From Sphaerochaeta sp. (GTDB taxonomy: Bacteria; Spirochaetota; Spirochaetia; Sphaerochaetales; Sphaerochaetaceae), in the NCBI GenBank assembly GCA_023228445.1, contig JALOBD010000097.1, positions 1 through 8,437 on the forward strand: a stretch of 8,437 bases of DNA, given 5' to 3'. Below, piece after piece: positions 1-6,222 of this stretch. Numbering within the stretch: the first letter of the stretch is position 1; every line of letters begins with the position of its first letter. The notes below the pieces were generated by a model. It did not search any database. It worked only from the letters and a program-made list of their open reading frames with translations, and was not told the origin of the DNA. Position numbers and translations under genes: made by a program.

Positions 1-108
1 GAAGAGGTAGCGCCAGTCGAAGAGGCGGCACCAGTCGAAGAGGCGGCACCAGTCGAAGAGGCGGCACCAGTCGAAGAGGTAGCGCCAATCGAAGAGGCAG
101 CCGCTCCT
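1..108 (+). repeat. 18-bp tandem repeat encoding EE(A/V)AP(V/I)
   Basis: Five consecutive 18-bp units fill 1-90, and a sixth degenerate unit runs to 108. Units 2-4 (19-36, 37-54, 55-72) are identical: gaagaggcggcaccagtc. Units 1 and 5 differ at a few positions (gta-gcg for gcg-gca; atc for gtc in unit 5). The repeat length is a multiple of three, so copy-number changes would lengthen or shorten the Pro/Glu hinge without a frameshift. The array touches the window edge, so more copies probably lie to the left. Nucleotide identity between units suggests recent slippage or recombination and not only selection on the peptide. Confidence 0.95.
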
Positions 109-1383
109 CGCCCAGTACTGGTAAGCAGTGCTGACCAAGCTCGTCTGAGCGGATCGTTGGGCATAGAAATGGGGTATGAGTTCACGCTCGACGGCACCGA
201 CTCCAACGCGTTGAGCCATCGCCTCTACGCCAAGCCGTACTTCTCCAAGGGCCCCTTCGCCATCAGGCTCAACGCGTTTGTCGAGACAGAGGAGTTCACC
301 TCCTTCCCCAACTCAATCCTCCCCATTCCCAGTGGCGTGATCGGCCTTACCAACTACATCTTCACCTTCATCGATCATCTGAGGATTGGCTATGAGACAA
401 GCGCCTTCTATTTGGTCGCCGACTCGACCCGGACAATGAGTAGTGAGCTCTCCACCTTCTTCGCTCCCAACTTCAGTCAGGGCAACCGTCTCGTGCTCCA
501 AGCAAAGGTATCCATCGGTGCCTTCACCATTCACGCATCGGTCGATGACCTGCGCCTGGGAAGCCTCAAAGCCGGCGATAGTCAATTTGCCTCATTGATG
601 GTGGCCTACACCAAGCCCAAGGGGTATCCATTTACCATGGCCCTCGGCACCCTCGGGAAGGGAGAGAAGGGAACATCGGACAGTATCGATCTCTACCCGC
701 AGCTCTCGTTCAAACTGCCGATCATCACAAGCCGCACCACACAGTTCTCTGCACTGATCCAGGCCCAAGGGTACCTCCCTGTCTACCCAACCCTCGACGT
801 CGAAGAGTTATTCGACACCGATTTGTCTACACTCATCCCCAACTACCTGCTTGCAGGCGGTATCTCGCTGTCCCACGGCGACTTCTCAGCTCGGCTCATG
901 GCAGGGATCAACGAAGGTGCGAACCGAAACTTCCTGGTCAACGACTTTACCTACAGCGATGTCGATACCACCTACTCGAGCAACTTCAACTTCCTGGCTG
1001 AATTGGGATGGCGAAGCAAGAGCGTGAGCGCCAACCTGGCGGTGAACTTGCCGTTGACCTCGGCGTTTACCTTTGCAAAGCTCACCAGTGGCCATGGGGC
1101 AGACTTCACCCAGTTCTCGCTGGGCGTCGATATCAGTGGAGTGACCATCGGTCTCGGCGTGCAACAGCTGGGCATCATCGATACGGTCAGAGGCCTGGCA
1201 AATGGCACGAAGGATATCCTCGACCTCCTCGGTGGTCCCTACGCAGCCAGTTACCTCACTATCGGCTACACCTGGGCTCCGTTCACCTTCACTGCCAAGG
1301 CCTCCTACCCTGCCAGCAGTACCCCATTCACCATGCCGGTTCTCAGTTTTGCTGCGAAGGTTGACTTGAACAAGAGGCTCTAA
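1..1383 (+). CDS. Probable outer-membrane beta-barrel protein, 3' part only (start lies upstream)
   Basis: The frame is open from base 1 to the TAA at 1381-1383, giving 460 visible residues. The first ATG in frame (157) is not the start, because coding continues through the repeat before it, so the N-terminus and any signal peptide lie outside the window. Visible residues 1-36 are a Glu/Ala/Pro/Val hinge made of six-residue repeats. About residue 50 onward looks like a transmembrane beta-barrel: short stretches alternating polar and hydrophobic residues, with aromatic belts and Gly/Asn/Asp/Ser turns (for example GPFAIRLNAFVE, SFKLPI, FSARLMAGIN, VSANLAVNLPL, FTFTAKASYP). There are no hydrophobic helices and no cysteines. 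A role as a surface channel or structural protein is inferred from architecture only, and I recognise no named family. The last residue is Leu, not the aromatic residue common at barrel C-termini. It ends two bases before mutL and is probably co-transcribed with it. Confidence 0.75.
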   Translation, partial: EEVAPVEEAAPVEEAAPVEEAAPVEEVAPIEEAAAPRPVLVSSADQARLSGSLGIEMGYEFTLDGTDSNALSHRLYAKPYFSKGPFAIRLNAFVETEEFTSFPNSILPIPSGVIGLTNYIFTFIDHLRIGYETSAFYLVADSTRTMSSELSTFFAPNFSQGNRLVLQAKVSIGAFTIHASVDDLRLGSLKAGDSQFASLMVAYTKPKGYPFTMALGTLGKGEKGTSDSIDLYPQLSFKLPIITSRTTQFSALIQAQGYLPVYPTLDVEELFDTDLSTLIPNYLLAGGISLSHGDFSARLMAGINEGANRNFLVNDFTYSDVDTTYSSNFNFLAELGWRSKSVSANLAVNLPLTSAFTFAKLTSGHGADFTQFSLGVDISGVTIGLGVQQLGIIDTVRGLANGTKDILDLLGGPYAASYLTIGYTWAPFTFTAKASYPASSTPFTMPVLSFAAKVDLNKRL

Positions 1384-1385
1384 GG

Positions 1386-3134
1386 ATGAGGATCCAGCGT
1401 CTCGATCCACTTGTCGCCCAGCGTATCGCTGCAGGCGAGGTCATTGAACGACCCGCCTCAGTGGTGCGCGAGCTGGTCGACAACGCCCTCGACGCAGGGG
1501 CAACCGAGATCATCGTCAGCCTCGAAGAGGGGGGCCTGAAAGAGATCAAGGTCATCGACAATGGGTCGGGTATCCAAAGCGAGGACCTGCCATTGCTCTG
1601 CGAGAGCCACGCCACAAGCAAGGTCCGCGAGCTTGACGACCTCTATCATATCACCAGCATGGGCTTTCGCGGCGAGGCACTCTACTCCATCGCCGCGGTG
1701 AGCCGCATCACCATCGAAAGCTCCCACCACGGTGAACGGGCCCATCACATCACCGTTGACAACGGTGTCCGCGGAGCCGTTGAAGAAGGGGGACCGCTTG
1801 CTGGGACCATCGTCACCGTCGAGAATCTCTTCAGTGAGCTGCCTGCCAGACGCCAGTTTCTCAAACGTCCCGCCACCGAGGCCACCATGGCCCGCCAAAT
1901 CCTCATCCAGAAAGCCCTCGCCTTCCCTGCTCTCTCGTTCCGCCTCCTTCAAGACGGGAAGCTGCGTCTCGACTTGGGACCCACCACCGCCAGAGGACGG
2001 GTCGTTGATGTGCTCTCGCTCAACCAGCCGATTGCCGAGACAGAGATGGTTGAACTGAGCGACAAGAGCGATCGGTTCACCCTCTATGCCGTCACCTCAA
2101 AACCATCGCTCTTTCGCAGCGACCGGTCCCACATCAAGATCTACGTCAATGGGAGACCGGTCGACGAGTACTCTCTCGTCCAAGCAGTCACCTATGGGTA
2201 CGCAGAGCAGCTGCCCGGTGGATCCTTCCCCTACTGTTACCTCTTCATTGAAGTTGACCCGACCCTGGTAGACTTCAACATCCACCCCACCAAGCGGGAG
2301 GTCAAGCTACGCAACAAGGCTGAGATCCACCACCAAGTCGTCCAGATGATCAAGGGACAGCTCAAGCGATCCATCCCCCGCATCGTCCCCCAAAGCGCTC
2401 CTGTCCAAGCGGGTGAACTCTTTGGCCACACCACCGGCGAGACGGTGAGAAGCAAAACCCCCTCCTACATGCCACAACGACAGAGCAGTGAGGCCATCGA
2501 CCCGCAGTGGTTTGAGAAGGCACGCGAGATCTTGGGTGAGAACAAGGGAACCAGTACCAAGGCCTACGATGAAGCGGCATGGCTGATGCAAGACGGGGAG
2601 GAAGAGATCATCTACCTCGGCCAGGCCTTCGACCTCTTCCTCATCGCACAGAAGGGGAATGAGCTCTACCTGGTCGACCAGCACGCCGCCCATGAACGCT
2701 TGATCTACGACCAAGTGCGCAGCAAGACCCTCTCACAGCCCCTGCTCCTCCCCCTCACCTTCGAGGTGGAGCGAGACGTTGCAGACTATCTGAAGGTCAA
2801 CATCGATGTCTATCTGAACCTCGGTATCAAGGTGGTGGAGAAAGAGGACCTCGTATGGGAGTTGACCGCCATCCCTGCCTTGTACAAGAGCGTGGAGGAC
2901 GAGGTTGTCGCCTTCATCAGAGAGAACACCGGCGACGGGGCTGAGGTGGAGAAGGGTCTGTGGGCGATTGTCGCGTGCCACAGCGCCATCCGGCAAGGTG
3001 ACAGCGTCGACCGACACCTTGCCCGAGAGCTCTTGGAGCAGGTCTTCGCCCTCGATGAGCCGGTCTGTCCCCATGGCAGGACCTTCGTCGTGCGCTTGAC
3101 CAAGGATGAGCTCATCAAGGCCGTTGGACGGTGA
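1386..3134 (+). CDS. mutL: DNA mismatch repair protein MutL, endonuclease type
   Basis: MutL couples mismatch recognition by MutS to strand incision and removal. This 582-residue protein is full length for the family. The N-terminal GHKL ATPase is clear: E29 and N33 in ELVDNALDAG, D58 in DNGSGI, GFRGEAL at 93-99, a GTIVTVENLF segment at 140-149 followed by LPARRQFLK, and NIHPTKREV at 299-307. A polar linker spans about 330-405. The C-terminal domain has QAFDLF (413-418), DQHAAHERLIYD (431-442), ACHSAIR (530-536) and CPHGRT (561-566), matching the metal-binding nuclease motifs of MutL in species without MutH. Two positions deviate: the last acidic residue of DQHA-x2-E-x4-E is Asp442, and CPHGRP reads CPHGRT. 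The ATG is preceded by AAGAGG at 1372-1377, inside the upstream gene, with 8 nt spacing. The gap to the barrel gene is 2 nt, so translational coupling is likely. The 3' end overlaps the convergent lipoprotein gene by 20 bp. Confidence 0.98.
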   Translation: MRIQRLDPLVAQRIAAGEVIERPASVVRELVDNALDAGATEIIVSLEEGGLKEIKVIDNGSGIQSEDLPLLCESHATSKVRELDDLYHITSMGFRGEALYSIAAVSRITIESSHHGERAHHITVDNGVRGAVEEGGPLAGTIVTVENLFSELPARRQFLKRPATEATMARQILIQKALAFPALSFRLLQDGKLRLDLGPTTARGRVVDVLSLNQPIAETEMVELSDKSDRFTLYAVTSKPSLFRSDRSHIKIYVNGRPVDEYSLVQAVTYGYAEQLPGGSFPYCYLFIEVDPTLVDFNIHPTKREVKLRNKAEIHHQVVQMIKGQLKRSIPRIVPQSAPVQAGELFGHTTGETVRSKTPSYMPQRQSSEAIDPQWFEKAREILGENKGTSTKAYDEAAWLMQDGEEEIIYLGQAFDLFLIAQKGNELYLVDQHAAHERLIYDQVRSKTLSQPLLLPLTFEVERDVADYLKVNIDVYLNLGIKVVEKEDLVWELTAIPALYKSVEDEVVAFIRENTGDGAEVEKGLWAIVACHSAIRQGDSVDRHLARELLEQVFALDEPVCPHGRTFVVRLTKDELIKAVGR

Positions 3135-3519
3135 AACGCTCCTGGAGCCGCTGCCCATCATCGAGCATCACCATTAATAGATACTCACCGACCGGCAGGT
3201 CCACCCCTACCCCCATGGAGAGCGGTCCGATGGTGTATACACCGTCCTTTGCAGGACGCGCGCTGACAACCCAGCTGCTGCGCTGATCGCTGGCCTCCAC
3301 GGTGACCTGGATGGCACTCTCCTTCGTTGAAAGGGAGAAGGAGAGGTTCAGGAGCTCTGCCCCGCCCTCACGGCTTGTCGAGCTCTTGAGGTTGAGCAAC
3401 ACTGGCTCCTCGCGGGTGCATGAGAGAGCAAGGGCGAGGGTGAGGGCGAGCAGTACGATGAGGGTGCTACTTCGCAGCAAGGAACGACCGCACCGGATTT
3501 GCATACGCATTGAGTGCAA
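3115..3519 (-). CDS. Small predicted lipoprotein, TTG start
   Basis: This is a 134-residue protein of unknown function. It has a basic N-region (Arg5, 9, 12, 16), a hydrophobic core at about 19-32 and Cys34 in LALALSC, a relaxed lipobox, so it is probably lipidated and membrane-anchored. The mature part is about 100 residues, with alternating hydrophobic beta-strand-like segments (AELLNLSFSLS, AIQVTVEAS, GEYLLMVML) that suggest a small beta-sandwich; this is inferred by eye. The start chosen is TTG at 3519, because AAGGAGG at 3535-3529 lies 9 nt before it; the ATGs at 3510 and 3504 have no site at suitable spacing. The first 53 bp lie inside the end of the acyltransferase gene, so translation is probably coupled to it. 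The last 20 bp overlap the end of mutL on the other strand. It is the last gene of the cluster that begins at 5596. Confidence 0.8.
   Translation of the reverse strand: MHSMRMQIRCGRSLLRSSTLIVLLALTLALALSCTREEPVLLNLKSSTSREGGAELLNLSFSLSTKESAIQVTVEASDQRSSWVVSARPAKDGVYTIGPLSMGVGVDLPVGEYLLMVMLDDGQRLQERFTVQRP
3317..3345. repeat. 9-bp perfect inverted repeat inside the lipoprotein gene
   Basis: CTCTCCTTC at 3317-3325 is the exact reverse complement of GAAGGAGAG at 3337-3345, with an 11-nt spacer. It could fold as a hairpin in mRNA from either strand. No T-run follows on either side, so it is not an intrinsic terminator. It may simply reflect Leu/Ser/Phe-rich coding. Confidence 0.5.
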
Positions 3520-4597
3520 AGGAGCGCACCTCCTTCTTCAGCCCCTTGAAGCGCGAGAGAAACTCTGCTGAGTCGAAGTCGGCATATGAGGAGGCCCACT
3601 GGTCGGACTCATTGAGGTAATCGTAGGCAAAGAGGTTGGTTGGCCAAAGTGTATAGAGGGTGTGAATCTGCCGGTCGATCTCAGCGGCGACCTCCTCACT
3701 TGAGGTGTAGGTACCCTGGATGGGCGTGCCAAAGGCGATGTGCACCCTCCCCTTGTGCCCCTTCAGACCACGGGAGATTGAGATCAAATCCTCATAGAGG
3801 CGCTTCTTGCGCCCACCGAAGAACGAGGTGTGGACCTCCTCCTTCGCCTTGATCACATCGACGGGGTCGTACTCGTAGCTCACCGCCACCGGCACGACCC
3901 TCACCTTATTGACCACATCGCTGAAGCTGATCCCCTTCTTTCGTTGGGAGAGGTGGAGCATCTTGATGATCGAGGGACTGGTGATATCGAGCCCGTCCTT
4001 GGCCCGCCCGCTCTTCTGGGCCACCCACACGGATTTGTTATGCTCGCTGATCAACTCGACGAGGTAGGAGGAGAGGCGCATCGACTCGACGTACTTCTCC
4101 CGCATCGGAAGGCTACGCTTTACCGTCACCCCCCCGTTGAGCTTGAAGAGGTCGGTGACAAACTCGTTGGTGAGCAGATTATCACCAATAGCCATCTCGC
4201 AGAGCATCTGCCCCCCACCATCGAGCGCCAGGTCGATGAGGGCACAGTCGAGGACAATGTCTCGGTGGTTGCTCACATAGAGGTGAGCCATTGAGCTGTC
4301 CAGTTCATCAGTGCCGCTGAAGGTGAATTCAGTGATGGAGTTCTCGACGATCATCGGCAGAAAGACCCCGGCGGTTATGAAGCGCTGGAACTCGTCGTAG
4401 TCCCGCACTTCATCGAGCTTGGCAAGAATATACTCGACCTTACGCTTCAGGGCCTTGCGCTGTTCTTTAGTCTCAAGCGTGCATACTGATCCGAGAAAGG
4501 ATTCAATCCCTTCTGCATTGTGCTTGACCCGCTCTACCGCATCGAGAAAATCCTGGCCCCGGTAGGGAGCGATATCCCGATAGGCATCCAAATCCAT
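3467..4597 (-). CDS. Glycerolipid acyltransferase-like protein (PlsC/PlsB superfamily)
   Basis: This 376-residue protein probably transfers a fatty acyl group to glycerol-3-phosphate, its 1-acyl form or a related acceptor at the cytoplasmic membrane. In order along the chain are: YVSNHRDIVLD at 108-117, the catalytic motif I; NGGVTVKRSLPMREKY at 154-169, the acceptor-binding block; SVWVAQKSGRAKDGLD at 189-204, matching the EGTRSR-type block; and RVVPVAVSYEYDP at 233-245, matching motif IV. Motif I reads H-x5-D (His111 to Asp117) instead of the usual H-x4-D, with a second Asp at 113. From memory, this SNHRDIVLD form recurs in acyltransferases annotated in Bacteroidota, so it is probably a subfamily trait and not decay. 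About 90 residues precede motif I and carry no obvious long transmembrane helix. AAGGAG at 4609-4604, within the end of the upstream gene, sits 6 nt before the ATG. Three bases separate it from that gene. The acyl acceptor and donor are not determinable here. Confidence 0.85.
   Translation of the reverse strand: MDLDAYRDIAPYRGQDFLDAVERVKHNAEGIESFLGSVCTLETKEQRKALKRKVEYILAKLDEVRDYDEFQRFITAGVFLPMIVENSITEFTFSGTDELDSSMAHLYVSNHRDIVLDCALIDLALDGGGQMLCEMAIGDNLLTNEFVTDLFKLNGGVTVKRSLPMREKYVESMRLSSYLVELISEHNKSVWVAQKSGRAKDGLDITSPSIIKMLHLSQRKKGISFSDVVNKVRVVPVAVSYEYDPVDVIKAKEEVHTSFFGGRKKRLYEDLISISRGLKGHKGRVHIAFGTPIQGTYTSSEEVAAEIDRQIHTLYTLWPTNLFAYDYLNESDQWASSYADFDSAEFLSRFKGLKKEVRSFALNAYANPVRSFLAAK
3529..3535 (-). 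promoter_or_regulatory. Ribosome binding site that selects the TTG start of the lipoprotein
   Basis: On the - strand AAGGAGG lies 9 nt before TTG at 3519 and 18 nt before ATG at 3510. It is a near-perfect Shine-Dalgarno sequence located within the acyltransferase coding region (codons for Lys-Glu-Val). The spacing favours the TTG as the true start. Confidence 0.75.
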
Positions 4598-4600
4598 GCC

Positions 4601-5596
4601 TCACTCCTTGCCCGCATCAGCATCAAGAATCGACTTCATGTACTGCACCCGTTCCCACGTCATCGGGTCGGCGTGCTCTTGGCTGAGTGCACCCCTGAAC
4701 TCATCGAGGGTGGCGTATTCGTGCCCTTCCATCCACTGGCGCATCTCACTCTCAATCTTGAAGACGGTGGAGAGCCCCTGCTTGAGCAACACCGAGCAGA
4801 GCTGGACGCTCTTGGCTCCAGCGAGCAACTGCTTGATGACGGTCTTGCCGTCCCAGATACCGGTGGAGGCGCAGATGTCATAGCGTACCTGCTGGCTCAT
4901 CAATGCGGCCCAGCGCAGCGGGAGGGTGTATTCGTCCTTTCCACTGAGCATACCGGCTCTCACCATCTTCAACCGGTCGATGTTGATATCCGGGTTGTAG
5001 AACCTGTTGAAGAGCACCACTCCATCGATCTCCAGTTCATCGAACCGTCTGAGCATGTTGGCAAGCGATGAGAAGGCCGGGCCCATCTTGAGGCTCAACG
5101 GCACGTCGATCGCCTTACGGGCGTGCTTGACCAGAGAGAGGTACTCCTTTTCGATCGCTGAGCCCTCAACCTCGACATCGGTGGCAACCACATAGTGGTT
5201 GAGCTCGATGGCATCTGCACCCACTGCGATAAAACGCTTGGCATACTCAATCCATTTTCCGTTGGAACGACAGTTGATCGAAGCGATGACGGGAATGTCC
5301 AGACTCTGCTTGGCCCCTTCGAGGAGGGCGAGGTATCCATCGATGTGCTGCTCGATGCTCGTCTCGCGCAAGAACTCATAGGCATCGGTGTGGGCACTGT
5401 ACGCCTCACCGTTCTCGGCGGTCTTCTCACCGGCCGCTTCGATCTGTTCCTCAAAAATCGATTTCAATACAACGGCACCGAGGCCGGCATCCTCACAGCG
5501 CTTGAGGTTGTCGAGGGTAGCTGTCAGCGGACTGCTGGCTGCGATGAGAGGGTTCTTCAATTTCAATCCAAGGTATGAGGTGGACAGGTCTGCCAT
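4601..5596 (-). CDS. Dihydroorotate dehydrogenase-like flavoprotein lacking the canonical catalytic loop
   Basis: This 331-residue TIM-barrel protein belongs to the dihydroorotate dehydrogenase (PyrD) superfamily. FMN-site features are visible: NPLIAASSPLT at 15-25, VLKSI at 43-47 (Lys45), ELN at 131-133, LSLKMGP at 167-173 (Lys170), VVLFNRFYNPD at 193-203, and a phosphate-binding C-terminal block ASTGIWDGKTVIKQLLAGAK at 243-262. The loop that carries the catalytic Cys or Ser in true enzymes (ELN-L-S-C-P-N) reads ELNHYVVATD (131-140), with no Cys or Ser in the loop. It therefore probably belongs to the group often annotated as dihydroorotate dehydrogenase-like protein, whose substrate is unknown to me, and should not be named pyrD. 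No pyrimidine genes are nearby. The ATG at 5596 has AGGAG at 5607-5603, 6 nt away. It is the first gene of the cluster with the acyltransferase and the lipoprotein. Confidence 0.85.
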   Translation of the reverse strand: MADLSTSYLGLKLKNPLIAASSPLTATLDNLKRCEDAGLGAVVLKSIFEEQIEAAGEKTAENGEAYSAHTDAYEFLRETSIEQHIDGYLALLEGAKQSLDIPVIASINCRSNGKWIEYAKRFIAVGADAIELNHYVVATDVEVEGSAIEKEYLSLVKHARKAIDVPLSLKMGPAFSSLANMLRRFDELEIDGVVLFNRFYNPDINIDRLKMVRAGMLSGKDEYTLPLRWAALMSQQVRYDICASTGIWDGKTVIKQLLAGAKSVQLCSVLLKQGLSTVFKIESEMRQWMEGHEYATLDEFRGALSQEHADPMTWERVQYMKSILDADAGKE

Positions 5597-5650
5597 AAAA
5601 CTCTCCTAATGTGTGGTGCAAGATTACGGTGCCCGAGATCGGACTGGAGC

Positions 5651-5679
5651 AGTATAGCATAAACACCGCTCATTCTCCA
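5651..5679 (-). promoter_or_regulatory. Candidate sigma70-type promoter for the 5596-3115 cluster
   Basis: On the - strand the -35 is TGGAGA (5679-5674, 4 of 6 consensus), followed by a 17-bp spacer and -10 TATACT (5656-5651). TGC directly before it makes an extended -10, TGCTATACT. The predicted start is near 5644, giving a leader of about 48 nt before the ATG at 5596. The call rests on sequence match and position only. Confidence 0.5.
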
Positions 5680-5701
5680 GAGAAACGGAGAACGCTTTTT
5701 T
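5673..5701 (+). terminator. Terminator-like hairpin reading rightward, with no + strand gene before it
   Basis: TTCTCC (5673-5678) pairs with GGAGAA (5687-5692) around an 8-nt loop, then CGC and six T (5696-5701). This is the layout of a weak intrinsic terminator on the + strand, yet all genes around it are on the - strand. It overlaps the -35 of the candidate promoter. It could stop antisense transcription from entering the regulator gene, or it may be chance. Confidence 0.3.
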
Positions 5702-5709
5702 GATGGCTT

Positions 5710-5744
5710 GGCATCACCGGGCGTCAGCGACACCCGGCGACGCC
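5710..5744 (-). other. GC-rich hairpin just after the Lrp-family gene
   Basis: CCGGG (5717-5721) pairs with CCCGG (5733-5737). A C/A mismatch and a further GTC/GAC pairing close a 3-nt loop, and GGC (5710-5712) can pair with GCC (5742-5744) outside. It starts about 10 nt after the stop at 5755 in the direction of transcription. No T-run follows on the - strand, so it is more likely a 3'-end stabilising structure or a part of a factor-dependent terminator than an intrinsic terminator. Confidence 0.4.
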
Positions 5745-5754
5745 GACGCATTGT

Positions 5755-6222
5755 TCAGAGGATGAACGGGATGCGGAAGTTATGGCTCTGGTAGACCACA
5801 TAGGTCTCCACATCGCTGATCTCGGAGACCTTGTCAAGCTCGTACTTGAAGAAGTCAAGCAGACTCAGCCCCTCCTCTTCACTGAGGACGAGTTGGACGA
5901 AGAGATCGTAGCGACCGGTGACCACGGCCACCGAGATGACTCCACGCAGCTCGCTGAACTCCTTGGCCTTGCGCTCAAGGTCAAGGGTTTTGAGCTTGAC
6001 GCCCATCATCACGACCTGCAGGCCGGGGATTGCCTCCGGGTTTACCAGGCCCGAGATCTGCAACACCCCCTCCTCAATCAACTTGTTGACTCGAGAGCGT
6101 ACCGTATTCTCGGTGATCTCCAACTCTTCAGCGATGGCAGAAAATGGTTTTCTCCCGTCACACAGTTGCCTGACGATCGCTTTGTTTGTCTCGTCCATCT
6201 TTGTCTTCATTCCATTACCCAT
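5755..6222 (-). CDS. Lrp/AsnC-family transcriptional regulator
   Basis: This DNA-binding regulator of 155 residues has the usual family size. A winged helix-turn-helix fills about residues 10-60 (IVRQLCDGRKPFSAIAEELE, ITENTVRSRVNKLIEEGVL), followed by a RAM ligand-binding and oligomerisation domain at about 66-150 with the hallmark VVTGRYDLFVQLVL. Such proteins usually form dimers to octamers and respond to amino acids. It is the last gene of the serA-serC unit and overlaps the end of serC by 8 bp, so control of that unit by serine or a related amino acid is a fair inference; the effector is unknown. The start is uncertain. ATG at 6222 has AAGGAG (6241-6236) at a long 13-nt spacing, and ATGs at 6210 and 6198 are alternatives; the latter would give MDETNKAI, typical of family N-termini. 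No DNA site can be assigned with confidence. Confidence 0.93.
   Translation of the reverse strand: MGNGMKTKMDETNKAIVRQLCDGRKPFSAIAEELEITENTVRSRVNKLIEEGVLQISGLVNPEAIPGLQVVMMGVKLKTLDLERKAKEFSELRGVISVAVVTGRYDLFVQLVLSEEEGLSLLDFFKYELDKVSEISDVETYVVYQSHNFRIPFIL

Noticed and set aside
1..108. CRISPR array
   Set aside because: The repeats are contiguous 18-bp coding units without spacers.
157..159. ATG at 157 as the start of the barrel protein
   Set aside because: The frame is open and repetitive-coding from base 1, and the 18-bp repeat is translated in the same frame, so 157 is internal.
886..1410. 174-codon - strand open frame opposite the barrel protein gene
   Set aside because: The + strand frame runs unbroken from the window edge with a beta-barrel pattern. 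The - strand product has no domain features.
3348..3599. 83-codon cysteine-rich - strand frame overlapping the lipoprotein
   Set aside because: It overlaps two better-supported - strand genes in a different frame and has no plausible signal or domain.
3830..4294. 154-codon + strand open frame opposite the acyltransferase
   Set aside because: It lies opposite the conserved acyltransferase motifs and looks like a codon-bias shadow.
4520..5071. 183-codon + strand open frame spanning the acyltransferase/DHODH-like junction
   Set aside because: It is antisense to two well-supported genes and has no motifs of its own.
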